This document shows, piece after piece, positions 5,999-13,588 of a stretch of DNA of 13,679 bases. The stretch lies in NCBI GenBank assembly GCA_946641795.1, contig CAMPBZ010000017.1:1-13679 (forward strand), given 5' to 3'. Origin of the DNA: an uncultured Clostridia bacterium. GTDB lineage: Bacteria; Bacillota; Clostridia; Oscillospirales; CAG-272. The position numbers were made by a program, and so were the translations under genes. The notes under the pieces were generated by a model. The model did not search any database, had not been told where the DNA came from, and worked only from the letters and a program-made list of their open reading frames with translations. How positions within the stretch are numbered: the stretch's first letter is position 1; each line of letters opens with the position of its first letter.

Positions 5999-8914
5999 TC
6001 ATTTGTTTCCGGCAACGGCAAACAGACTGCGCAGCCGGATCTTCACCGCGCCCAGGTTGGTGATCTCGTCAATTTTGATTTGCGTGTAGAGCTTGCCGCG
6101 GCATTCCAGAATGGCGCGCACCTCGTCGGTGGTAACGGCATCTACCCCGCAGCCAAAGGAAACGAGCTGCACCAGGTTCAGGCCGGGATCGTTCGCGTCG
6201 GCAACATATCTTGCCGCCGCGTAAAGCCGGGCGTGGTAGGTCCACTGGTTGAGCACCGTGGTTTGGAACGGCTGTACCTTGTGCGCCACCGCGTCCTCGG
6301 TGACCACAACGGCGCCGAGATCGCAAATCAGACGGTCGATGCCGTGGTTGATCTCGGGGTCAATGTGGTAAGGTCTGCCCGCAAGCACGATGACCGGCAT
6401 TCCCTTCTCCTTGGCGGTTTGCAGGTATTCCCCGCCCTTTTGCCGCACGGCTTCCATATAGCGGTCGTAGGCGGCATAGGCGGCCTGGGCGGCCTTTTTG
6501 GCATCGGTCAGCGGTACGGAAACTCCTTTTTCGCCCATTACGCGCACAAAATGTTTGGCAAAAACGCGGCGGTCGGCAAGACTCAAAAAGCCGTCAATGT
6601 AGGTCATGCGTTCCGGGATCGCAACGTTGGCACCGATGACGGTTGGATAGTAGGCCACCACCGGGCAATTGTAGTGGTTGGCGCCATAGCCTTCCTCTAC
6701 GTTGTAGCTCATACAGGGGTAGAATAAAAGATCGGGGTTCTTTTCCAGCAAATCCTCGAAATGCCCGTGCGCCAGTTTGGCCGGGTAGCAAGCGGTATCC
6801 GAGGGGATGGTTTGCTGACCCTTGACATAGAGCGCGTGGTTGGACTGCCCCGAAACGACAACGTTGTAGCCGAGCGCGTCAAACAGCGTCCACCAGAAGG
6901 GCAGGAGCTCGTAAAAATTGAGCACCATCGGAAGGCCTACCGTTTTTGCGCCGGGATGGCGGATCTCGTTTTTGCGGTAGGCGGAAAGTAGCTCGCACTT
7001 GTATTCGTAAAGGTTGAAGTGCGCGCGGTTCTTTTCGGTTTGCACCGGTTTTTCGCACCGGTTGCCGGCAATGTAGCGCCTGCCGTTGGAAAACTGGTTC
7101 ACCGTCAGGCGGCAGTGGTTCTGGCACCCGTTGCAGGTCAGGGCGCTGACCTTGTGCGCAAAAGCTTTCAGTCCTTCGGCGTCGATCAGCCGGGTCTCGC
7201 CCTTGTCGTGCTCCATTGCGTAAAGCGCGGCGCCGTAGGCTCCCATCAGCCCCGCAACCGAGGGGCGCAGGACTTCTTTGCCGATCTCCTGCTCGAAGGC
7301 GCGCAGGACCGCGTCATTGAGGAAGGTGCCGCCCTGCACCACGATATGGTCGCCCAGGCGGGTGGGATCGGCGCACCGGATGACCTTATACAGCGCGTTT
7401 TTGACCACGCTGACCGAAAGGCCGGCCGAAATATCGGCCACCGTGGCGCCGTCCTTTTGCGCCTGCTTGACCGAACTGTTCATAAATACGGTACAGCGCG
7501 AGCCGAGATCGACCGGGCTTTTTGCAAAGAGCGCCTGCTTGGCAAACTCCTGCGGTGTAAAGCCCAGCACGCCGGCAAAGGTTTGCAGGAAGGAGCCGCA
7601 CCCCGAAGAGCACGCCTCGTTGAGGAAAATGCTATCAATGGCGCCGTTGCGGATGCGGAAACACTTGATGTCCTGCCCGCCGATATCCAGAATGAAATCC
7701 ACCTGCGGGCAAAAATGCGCCGCCGCGGTGTAGTGCGCAATGGTTTCCACCACGCCGCACCCGACGCCGAAGGCGCTTTGGATCATCGCTTCGCCGTACC
7801 CTGTAACCGCCGAACCGGCGATTTTGACATTCGGGAATTTGGCGTAAAGCTCGGTGAGGTAGTTGCGAATGAGCGGAACCGGGTTGCCGCTGTTGGGCAG
7901 GTACATTGGGTAAAACAGGTTGCCCGCGCGATCGCAAAGCACCGCTTTGACGGTGGTGGAGCCGGCGTCGATGCCCAAAAACATTTCGCCGTTCGGCGCG
8001 GCAATTTCCGCAATCCCGCGCGAGTCGGCCTTGTGGCGGTCGGCAAACGCCGCGTATTCCGCCTCGTTTTCAAAAAGCGGACGGCACCCGGCAAAAGCGG
8101 TTTTGCTTTGAAAATTTGCCACCGTTCCGGCAAGCTCCGCGGGGTCAATTTCGGCCGCGTTCGGCGAAAGTGCCGCGCCCATGGAAACGAAAAAGAGCGA
8201 ATGCTCCGGGCAGGCGCCCTTGGTTTTGAGCGTATCGTCAAACGCCGCGCGCAGATAGGGGAAAAAGGTGAGCGGCCCGCCGAGGTAAAGCAGGTTGCCC
8301 GAAATGGCTCTTCCCTGCGCAAGCCCGGCCACGGTCTGGTTGACCACGGCATAGAAAATGCTGGCGGCAATATCCTTTTTTTGCGCGCCCTGATTGAGCA
8401 GGGGTTGAATATCCGATTTTGCAAACACGCCGCAACGCGAAGCAATGGTGTAAAGTTTCTCGCTCTGTTCGGCAAGCGCTTCCAGTTCCTCGGGCGAAAC
8501 GTTCATCAATTCCGCCATTTGGTCGATAAAGGCGCCGGTGCCGCCGGCGCAGGTGCCGTTCATACGGACTTCCAGCGATTTTCCCAAAAATAAGATCTTC
8601 GCGTCCTCGCCGCCCAGCTCGATGACGGTATCGGTTTCCGGCATTTTTTTCAGCACGGCAAGCCGCGTTGCGTAAACTTCCTGGATAAACGGCAGGCCAA
8701 GATCGTTGGCAATGCCCATTCCGGCCGAGCCGGAAACGGCAAGGCGAACCTTTTCGCCGGGGTATTTTTCGGCGATCGTGCGCAAAATTGCCGCCATCAT
8801 TGGCGCAATGCAGGCGCGGTGCCGCTCGTAGGAGGAGTAAACAAGCTCCCCCGCCTCGTCCAGAACGGCGCATTTGATGGTGGTGGACCCAACGTCAATT
8901 CCGATTTGTTTCAA
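5999..8914 (-). CDS. Acyl-CoA dehydratase activase, double ASKHA domain plus DUF2229-like region
   Basis: An ATP-dependent electron activator of the HgdC/BadF/BcrA type, 971 aa. The first ASKHA domain (about 1-260) starts IGIDVGSTTIK, with cluster cysteines at 122 (NGTCAGGTG) and 161 (SRCGVFAKSD). The second (about 311-570) starts FLGIDAGSTTVK, with Cys435 (NEACSSGCG) and Cys474 (SRCTVFMNSS). Both therefore keep the Cys pair that in HgdC forms the inter-subunit [4Fe-4S] cluster, so one chain may form an internal pseudo-dimer. Residues about 590-970 match the DUF2229/COG3580 region, with Cys594, 597, 601 and 620. The start is TTG at 8914, supported by a perfect AAGGAGG (8923-8929) at 8 nt. It overlaps the previous stop by four bases (TTGA), implying translational coupling. 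No HgdA/HgdB pair is nearby, so the substrate is unknown. Confidence 0.92.
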   Translation of the reverse strand: MKQIGIDVGSTTIKCAVLDEAGELVYSSYERHRACIAPMMAAILRTIAEKYPGEKVRLAVSGSAGMGIANDLGLPFIQEVYATRLAVLKKMPETDTVIELGGEDAKILFLGKSLEVRMNGTCAGGTGAFIDQMAELMNVSPEELEALAEQSEKLYTIASRCGVFAKSDIQPLLNQGAQKKDIAASIFYAVVNQTVAGLAQGRAISGNLLYLGGPLTFFPYLRAAFDDTLKTKGACPEHSLFFVSMGAALSPNAAEIDPAELAGTVANFQSKTAFAGCRPLFENEAEYAAFADRHKADSRGIAEIAAPNGEMFLGIDAGSTTVKAVLCDRAGNLFYPMYLPNSGNPVPLIRNYLTELYAKFPNVKIAGSAVTGYGEAMIQSAFGVGCGVVETIAHYTAAAHFCPQVDFILDIGGQDIKCFRIRNGAIDSIFLNEACSSGCGSFLQTFAGVLGFTPQEFAKQALFAKSPVDLGSRCTVFMNSSVKQAQKDGATVADISAGLSVSVVKNALYKVIRCADPTRLGDHIVVQGGTFLNDAVLRAFEQEIGKEVLRPSVAGLMGAYGAALYAMEHDKGETRLIDAEGLKAFAHKVSALTCNGCQNHCRLTVNQFSNGRRYIAGNRCEKPVQTEKNRAHFNLYEYKCELLSAYRKNEIRHPGAKTVGLPMVLNFYELLPFWWTLFDALGYNVVVSGQSNHALYVKGQQTIPSDTACYPAKLAHGHFEDLLEKNPDLLFYPCMSYNVEEGYGANHYNCPVVAYYPTVIGANVAIPERMTYIDGFLSLADRRVFAKHFVRVMGEKGVSVPLTDAKKAAQAAYAAYDRYMEAVRQKGGEYLQTAKEKGMPVIVLAGRPYHIDPEINHGIDRLICDLGAVVVTEDAVAHKVQPFQTTVLNQWTYHARLYAAARYVADANDPGLNLVQLVSFGCGVDAVTTDEVRAILECRGKLYTQIKIDEITNLGAVKIRLRSLFAVAGNK

Positions 8915-10233
8915 GTTGCGGCCCTCCTTGGGTTCGATTGGTCGTCGGCGCGCCCGGCTTCGGTCTCCTCGGCAAGCGCCAGCATCAGTTTGATGCGGTT
9001 TTCCTGGTTGACTTTGGATGCGCCGGCGTCATAATCCACCGGGCAGATATTGGCGTTGGGGTAAAGGTTGCGCAGGGTGCGGATGGTTCCTTTTGCAACG
9101 ATATGGTTTGGCAAACAGCCGAAGGGCTGGGCACAAATGATGTTTTCGTACCCTTTTTCAAGCAGTTCGGCAATTTCGGCCGGCAAGAGCCAGCCCTCGC
9201 CCATTTTGACCCCGCGGCCGATGATGCGGTCGCCCAGCTCGCAGATATGCGAAAACGGCGTTGGCACAACGAAATCCGGGTACTGCCGGAGCGTTTCGAT
9301 AAAGATTTTTTCCACCTTGCGCATCAGCGCCGAGCCGGCTTTGGCAATGAAAGCGCCGCGAATGCTGCCGCCGTAGAGCTTGCGGTCGGTTTTTTGATTG
9401 TCAAACATAAACTGGAAAAAGCCCAGCACGCCGGGAACCATAAACTCGCAGTTCTGCGCTTCCAAAAAGGCTTCCAGCCCGTTGTTGCCCAGCGGCGAAT
9501 ATTTGACGTAGATCTCGCCCACAATGCCGACCTTGGTTTTTTTGACCTTTTTGCGCTCAATGGCGTGGAAATCGGCGGCAATGTCCCGCATATTTTTGCG
9601 AAACGCCTTACCGAACAGCCCGCGGTTTTTGCGGAATTGTGCGGCCAGTTCGGCCACCCAGCGCTCCACCGTTTTTTCGGTGTCGCCCGCGTGAGCCTCG
9701 TAGGGTTTGACCTGGTTTTTCAACAGCATCAGCATATCGCCGTACATCACAGCGACAATGCCCTTCATCATCATCAGTTTGGAAATGCGGAAGCCGCTGC
9801 TCTTTTCCATTTTGGAAAAGCTCAACGAAAGCACGGGAACGTAGTCCATTCCCATATTGTGCAGGGCTTTGCGGAGCATCCAGATATAGTTGGAGGCTCG
9901 GCAGCCGCCGCCGGTCTGGAATTGAATGAGCGCCACCTTGTGCGGGTCATACTGCCCGGAGGTGAGCGCGTAGAGCTGCTGGCCGGAGGTGCAAATGGCG
10001 GGATAGCACATATCGTTGTGCAGCTGTTCCAGCCCCTTTTGAATGACCGGCTTTCCGCTGTCGTGCAAAACCTGAAACTTGTAGCCGTACATCCGGAAGA
10101 TCTCGGAGATCAGGAGCATATGGATGGGGAAAATGTCGGGCGCGAGAATGGTGTGCGTCGCCTTCATTTCCTTTGTGAACGGCGGATTTGGAAACCCATG
10201 CTCCGCCGGGAGTTTGCAGTTCTTTTTTGTCAT
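8911..10233 (-). CDS. 2-hydroxyacyl-CoA dehydratase-like Fe-S protein (COG3581 type)
   Basis: A 440-aa protein of the HgdB/BcrC dehydratase superfamily, of the kind fused to the C terminus of large activases in other Clostridia. Likely cluster ligands are Cys76 and Cys81 (NDMCYPAICTSGQQ), Cys111 (GGGCRASNY), and possibly Cys367, Cys373 (ICAQPFGCLPN) and Cys397. The frame extends upstream to a TTG at 10266 without a ribosome site. The ATG at 10233 has AAAGAGG five bases ahead and is preferred. It is translationally coupled to the activase that follows. Family knowledge places low-potential electron transfer from activase to dehydratase here; the actual reaction (dehydration, reduction by a double-cubane-type cluster, or another) cannot be read from sequence. 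Confidence 0.88.
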   Translation of the reverse strand: MTKKNCKLPAEHGFPNPPFTKEMKATHTILAPDIFPIHMLLISEIFRMYGYKFQVLHDSGKPVIQKGLEQLHNDMCYPAICTSGQQLYALTSGQYDPHKVALIQFQTGGGCRASNYIWMLRKALHNMGMDYVPVLSLSFSKMEKSSGFRISKLMMMKGIVAVMYGDMLMLLKNQVKPYEAHAGDTEKTVERWVAELAAQFRKNRGLFGKAFRKNMRDIAADFHAIERKKVKKTKVGIVGEIYVKYSPLGNNGLEAFLEAQNCEFMVPGVLGFFQFMFDNQKTDRKLYGGSIRGAFIAKAGSALMRKVEKIFIETLRQYPDFVVPTPFSHICELGDRIIGRGVKMGEGWLLPAEIAELLEKGYENIICAQPFGCLPNHIVAKGTIRTLRNLYPNANICPVDYDAGASKVNQENRIKLMLALAEETEAGRADDQSNPRRAAT

Positions 10234-10270
10234 AAATGCCTCTTTCCCTTTGCCGGTTGCGCTCAAAATT

Positions 10271-10302
10271 GCAGAGGACGCCCCGAAGAAGGTGTCCCCT
10301 GC
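10271..10302 (-). promoter_or_regulatory. Attenuator-like hairpin ahead of the dehydratase-like gene
   Basis: Read leftward, a stem of 12 positions (10291-10302 with 10271-10282, one wobble and one mismatch, 8-nt loop) is followed by AATTTTG, a weak U-tract. It ends only 38 bp before the ATG, leaving no room for a promoter downstream of it. Transcription of the dehydratase/activase pair must pass through it, so it can act as a partial terminator or mRNA stabiliser between the two halves of the cluster. Confidence 0.5.
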
Positions 10303-10336
10303 AAATCGATTTGAAATCGGCTTTTTGTGTTTGCGC

Positions 10337-10552
10337 CTATTTTTTATCTTCCGAAATGACGCGGCTAGTGACCTCTTTTCGGATGAAGAGGTCGGATTGC
10401 TCCTCTAAATTGAGTTTGGTAAATTGATCCAGCGGGTAATCCACCGGGTCGTGCTTCATTGAATATTTGCGGATCACCACGATCACGCTGATGATTGCGC
10501 AAACAATGGCGATCGCCAGCGCCACAAGAACCATAGTTGGTGTAATATTCAT
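10337..10552 (-). CDS. Small single-span membrane protein, resembles YdjH tail without TPM domain
   Basis: A 71-aa protein. Residues about 5-27 form one transmembrane helix (MVLVALAIAIVCAIISVIVV), followed by a charged cytoplasmic tail. The tail, around LDQFTKLNLEEQSDLFIRKEVTSR, resembles the C terminus of YdjH-type TPM proteins, which end with a similar 'L-x-L-x-x-x-x-D-x-F-(L/I)-x-x-x-V-T' pattern; this comparison is from memory and is an inference. The large extracytoplasmic TPM domain is absent. The ATG at 10552 overlaps the previous stop as ATGA, so translation is coupled to the YdjG-like gene. A longer frame upstream lies inside that gene and is not used. Confidence 0.8.
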   Translation of the reverse strand: MNITPTMVLVALAIAIVCAIISVIVVIRKYSMKHDPVDYPLDQFTKLNLEEQSDLFIRKEVTSRVISEDKK

Positions 10553-11610
10553 TGCATCAGCCCTCCGATGATCAGCGTAAACAGCCCGGTCAGCACCGTT
10601 GCGACCGCGCCGAACAGGGCGGCGAGCTTCCACCGGCTGACCGGCAGTTCCCCGTGCACCTTTCCGGTATGCCCGTTCATTGTGTAAACGTAGGTTTTTC
10701 CCCGCTTTTCATCCCGGTAGGTCAACACCCAGACCGGGAGCAGCGAATAATCCCAATGGCTGTTCAGCACGCGGCTTTCCCTGCCGTAAACGTTCAGCGT
10801 AGTGTAACTGCCCACCGTGGCGCGCAGAATACGCTCGGAATAGTTGTCGATGCGGCCTTTGAGCTCGGCCTTGATGTCGTCCTGCCCGATGTCCCGCTTT
10901 TTTGCGGCGTAGCCGGAAAGATAGGGCATAGAAAACTCTTCCAGCGCCGCGCTGGGATAGGGCAAAATGCCTTCCAGCATTTTTTTATCGGCCTCCGAGA
11001 GCGCCGCGGTGGTCAGGTCCTCAAAATGGATCTTTCCCCGGCGGTAAATCTCGTAGTACGAGGTCTCGGTATATTCCCGGCTCCCGTTGCGCCAGGTGCG
11101 CACCTTGGTAGCGCGCGCCTGAATTTTGGAGTCGGTATTGACGTCGGTGACCCAGAAGGGATAGTAAATGCCCGCAATTTTTTCCACCTGTTCCTTTACG
11201 AAAAAGGCCTTGGGAACAAACCATTTCTTTTTGACAAACTGGAAAAACTTTTCCTCGGCCGCCGCTTTATCGTAGCCGAAGGGAATGATTTTTTGCGGTT
11301 TCATTTCGCCCGAAAGCCGCCCCACCAAAACAACGGGGTTGTGGCAATAGGCGCAGGTGCTTGCAACGGTGTTTTCATCGGCAATGATGTGCGCGCCGCA
11401 TTGCTTGCACTCGTACTCGTTCATTTGCGCGTTGAACGCCTCTTCGGCGGCTTCCTGCTCCCGCATTTTTTCCCGGCTGTTGGCGTTGAGCACTTCGTCG
11501 CGCGAGAATTTGGAAAGGCAGAAATCGCAGGTAAAAAGCTGCTCGGCGGCGTTGAAGGTCAACGCCGCGCCGCAGTTGGGGCATTCGTATATGGCGGTTT
11601 GCTCCGGCAT
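10549..11610 (-). CDS. ydjG: YdjG-like zinc-ribbon membrane protein
   Basis: A 353-aa protein. Two CxxC...CxxC zinc ribbons stand at the N terminus (Cys10/13/28/31 and Cys68/71/86/89), linked by a charged helical stretch. A long soluble region follows (about 100-325, with FVPKAFFVKEQ and IAGIYYPFWV), then one C-terminal transmembrane segment at about 328-352. This matches the layout of Bacillus YdjG, a partner of the SPFH protein YdjI and of PspA in cell-envelope stress. The ATG follows GGGGAG at about 8 nt. It lies 15 bp after the SPFH gene and is coupled to the small membrane protein that follows. No PspA gene is seen in the window. Confidence 0.85.
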   Translation of the reverse strand: MPEQTAIYECPNCGAALTFNAAEQLFTCDFCLSKFSRDEVLNANSREKMREQEAAEEAFNAQMNEYECKQCGAHIIADENTVASTCAYCHNPVVLVGRLSGEMKPQKIIPFGYDKAAAEEKFFQFVKKKWFVPKAFFVKEQVEKIAGIYYPFWVTDVNTDSKIQARATKVRTWRNGSREYTETSYYEIYRRGKIHFEDLTTAALSEADKKMLEGILPYPSAALEEFSMPYLSGYAAKKRDIGQDDIKAELKGRIDNYSERILRATVGSYTTLNVYGRESRVLNSHWDYSLLPVWVLTYRDEKRGKTYVYTMNGHTGKVHGELPVSRWKLAALFGAVATVLTGLFTLIIGGLMQ

Positions 11611-11625
11611 ATCGCTACTCCCCGG

Positions 11626-12894
11626 TTACTCTTTTGCGTGGCCGCACTCGGGGCAGAAGCGGGTTCCGGCGGCGTTCTTATGGCCGCAGTTGGAGCAGAA
11701 CCACTCGCCGGCGGGTTTGGCCTCGCCGCATTCGGAGCAGAACTTGCCGGTGTTCGACTTGCCGCATTTCGGGCAGGTCCAGGCGCCCTCGGCGGCGGGC
11801 TTGGGCGCGCCGCACTCGGAGCAGAATTTGCCGGTGTTCGCTTTGCCGCACTTGGGGCAAGTCCAGCCGTCTGCCGCCTGCTGTTGCTGTTGTTGCTGTT
11901 GCTGCATTTGCGCCTGGTTGGAAGCGGAAGCCGCCCCCATAAAGCCGCCTGCGGCGTTCATACCAATGCCCATACCCATAAAGGCCTGCGCACTGCCGGC
12001 GGAGTTGCTGCCCGCGTTCTCAATACCGCGTGCAACGGCGCCCTGAACATAGCCTTCCCGCACAGAGGGATCGCCCAGCATTGCGCCCTGGTTGCGCATA
12101 TTGATGAGCTTTTTGGAGTCCTCGTCGTAGCTAACGCTTGCAATACCGACGGCCTGTACCTCAAAGCCGCGCATTTCCTTCCAGCTTTCGTCCAGCTCGG
12201 TGGACATAAACTTGGAAAGCTCGGGCAGTTTGGACATAACCTGCGAAATGCGCACTTCCAGCGACATCCGGTTGAGCGCCGCGGAAAAGGCCTGCAAGAA
12301 CTCGGCAAGGTATTGCTCGTTGATATCCTTGATGTCCACGCGCGAAGCGTTCTTCGGAATGGCCTCGGCATAGAACTTGATGGGATCGGTGATCTTAATG
12401 GAATAGGTGCCGTGCGCCCGCAGGAAGAGCTCGGCGTTGTAGAACTGATCAAAGTAGTTGACCGGGCTGGGCGTGCCGAAGCGGATGCCCTTGATTTCCT
12501 GCAAGTTGATGAAGAACGCCTGCTGTTTATAGGAGGGCGTTCCCGAATATTTGATGCGCGCAAAGGTATCTTTGAGGGCGGCGCCGAACTGGCCGTTGAA
12601 CAGCGAGGGGGCGGCGGAGTTTTGCACCTTGTAATACCCTTCCTCGGCGGTGTAGTCAACAATCTTGCCGCCGTCCACCAAAATCATAAACTGGTTGGGG
12701 TAAACGTGAATGATCGACCCGTCGGAGATCACGTCCGAGTTGCCGCGCTTATTGTTGTTTCTTCCGTCGCGGCGAACGGTAACGCCTTTGGTAAAAACGG
12801 TGGAACCGTCCATATTGTCGGCTTCCAGAACTTCCAGCCATTGATCGGCCAAAGAACCGCTGACGGCATCGGTTAACGCTTTGATAATTCCCAT
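11626..12894 (-). CDS. ydjI: YdjI-like SPFH-domain protein with three C-terminal zinc ribbons
   Basis: A 422-aa protein of the SPFH (flotillin/stomatin-like) superfamily, sometimes annotated 'virion core protein'. The SPFH core spans about residues 25-290 (DQWLEVLEAD at the start, ISQVMSKLPELSKF near the end). It continues with a Gly/Met/Ala-rich linker, a run of nine Gln (331-339), then three CxxC...CxxC ribbons at 344-371, 372-397 and 398-422. There is no transmembrane segment, so membrane recruitment probably comes through the YdjG-like partner encoded next. The ATG follows AAGGAG at about 9 nt. No convincing promoter lies between it and the 6S RNA terminator. Most YdjI relatives carry fewer ribbons. 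Confidence 0.9.
   Translation of the reverse strand: MGIIKALTDAVSGSLADQWLEVLEADNMDGSTVFTKGVTVRRDGRNNNKRGNSDVISDGSIIHVYPNQFMILVDGGKIVDYTAEEGYYKVQNSAAPSLFNGQFGAALKDTFARIKYSGTPSYKQQAFFINLQEIKGIRFGTPSPVNYFDQFYNAELFLRAHGTYSIKITDPIKFYAEAIPKNASRVDIKDINEQYLAEFLQAFSAALNRMSLEVRISQVMSKLPELSKFMSTELDESWKEMRGFEVQAVGIASVSYDEDSKKLINMRNQGAMLGDPSVREGYVQGAVARGIENAGSNSAGSAQAFMGMGIGMNAAGGFMGAASASNQAQMQQQQQQQQQAADGWTCPKCGKANTGKFCSECGAPKPAAEGAWTCPKCGKSNTGKFCSECGEAKPAGEWFCSNCGHKNAAGTRFCPECGHAKE
11704..11865 (-). repeat. Tandem zinc-ribbon duplication inside the SPFH gene
   Basis: Two adjacent units (11782-11865, 28 codons; 11704-11781, 26 codons) encode nearly identical ribbons, WTCPKCGK(A/S)NTGKFCSECG. The DNA itself is closely similar, for example around 11725 and 11809, 84 bp apart. 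The third ribbon (11629-11703) is more diverged, so the first two look like a recent in-frame duplication. Confidence 0.85.
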
Positions 12895-12931
12895 TTTTGT
12901 TTTCTCCTTCTATGTAATTTTCTTGCTTTTT

Positions 12932-12963
12932 CAAAAATCCAAAAGGGGAGCGCACGGCTCCCC
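12932..12963 (-). terminator. Intrinsic terminator of the 6S RNA / DUF1292 unit
   Basis: A perfect 7-bp GC-rich stem (GGGGAGC at 12945-12951 with GCTCCCC at 12957-12963) has a 5-nt loop. Read leftward it exits into TTTTGGATTTTT. A second small hairpin (12974-12979 with 12983-12988) stands just before it. It should end the 6S RNA transcript before the SPFH gene. Confidence 0.75.
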
Positions 12964-12991
12964 CAAACTTGTAAATGCCGCAGGCATTCGG

Positions 12992-13206
12992 AAAACCCAC
13001 CGGGCCGTGTAGGTCGGAAATTCTGAACCCTGGTTTCCAGGGCGGTGTCCTCTCCCCTTCCTTTTACTGCTCCCAACGTCCGTCACTCCGCTCGGGACAA
13101 GTCAACCGAAACCGGAGGCGGGAGGTCTGCAAACCGGGAAGGCGTCAGACTCCTTTGATCAATTGTAGGCTCAATATTGCCGCCTATCACGCACTCGGCA
13201 GGAAAA
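12992..13206 (-). ncRNA. ssrS: 6S RNA
   Basis: A non-coding stretch of about 215 nt, read leftward. Its ends pair in a long closing stem of some 20 bp (13180-13202 with 12996-13017, with wobbles and small bulges). A short internal hairpin (CCCTGG, 3-nt loop, CCAGGG; 13028-13042) is followed by GTTCAGAA, like the ACC..GGGTTCA block of known 6S RNAs. ATATTGAGCCTACA near the 5' strand and GGGAGCAGTAAAAGG in the middle also fit clostridial 6S RNA as remembered. The product would mimic an open promoter and bind sigma-A RNA polymerase. The 5' end is approximate; no separate promoter is obvious, so processing from the DUF1292 transcript is possible. Confidence 0.8.
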
Positions 13207-13214
13207 ATTCAAAT

Positions 13215-13514
13215 TCAGGCTTTTCCGTCGTAGTCCACTTCCTCGGAAAACTGGTCGTCAAAAATATCGGCAACGTCGTCAAATTCCTCGTCGTCGTCAA
13301 TGGTGATGAGCGTTTCTTCGCCGTTTTCATCCACATCCAGGCGCAGGATGACATATTCGCAGAACTCGTCTTCCTTTTGCTCCTCGGTTGCCGGAATCAT
13401 GGCAAAATACTGTTTGCCCTTGTATTCCGCCGCGCCGATCAGCTCAAATTCGCTCTCGTTGCCTTCCTCATCGGTCAGCGTATAGAATTCGCGTTCGTTT
13501 TGATTTTCTTCCAT
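13215..13514 (-). CDS. DUF1292 (YrzB-family) small acidic protein
   Basis: A 99-aa, strongly acidic protein with the DUF1292 pattern: FYTLTDEEGNESEFELI, then YFAMIPATE, EYVILRLDVDENGEETLITIDDDEEFDDV. The function of this widespread Firmicutes family is unknown. The ATG at 13514 has AAAGGCGAGG eight bases ahead and a consensus promoter upstream (13554-13582). Its stop lies about 10 bp before the 6S RNA, so a joint transcript is likely. Confidence 0.92.
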   Translation of the reverse strand: MEENQNEREFYTLTDEEGNESEFELIGAAEYKGKQYFAMIPATEEQKEDEFCEYVILRLDVDENGEETLITIDDDEEFDDVADIFDDQFSEEVDYDGKA

Positions 13515-13553
13515 GAAAAAAACCTCGCCTTTCTCTATTTTAATATCACTTAT

Positions 13554-13582
13554 ATTTTACATGAAAGATTGCTTTTTGTCAA
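13554..13582 (-). promoter_or_regulatory. Promoter of the DUF1292 / 6S RNA unit
   Basis: On the minus strand, TTGACA (13577-13582), 17 bp, then TAAAAT (13554-13559). The predicted start is near 13547. The -35 box lies just beyond the stop codon of the partial HemW-like gene. Confidence 0.85.
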
Positions 13583-13588
13583 GTGCTT

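Noticed and set aside
7019..8593. Rightward open frame of 524 codons opposite the activase gene
   Set aside because: It is antisense to a conserved double ASKHA protein and is low-complexity (Ala/Gly/Arg-rich), with no promoter or ribosome site.
8911..8914. Frameshift explanation for the split activase/dehydratase pair
   Set aside because: The domain order is reversed relative to the fused proteins, and the second gene has its own ideal ribosome site and a proper N terminus. The split is therefore genuine, not a broken fusion.
11882..11908. CAG/CAA tract as a simple trinucleotide microsatellite
   Set aside because: CAG and CAA codons alternate irregularly, so the tract is maintained as glutamine at protein level and is not a pure slippage repeat.
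10552..12876. Very long rightward open frame opposite the SPFH and YdjG-like genes (774 codons)
   Set aside because: It is a mirror of GC-biased codon use on the other strand. It has no recognisable domain, and the leftward genes have clear domains, ribosome sites and overlaps.
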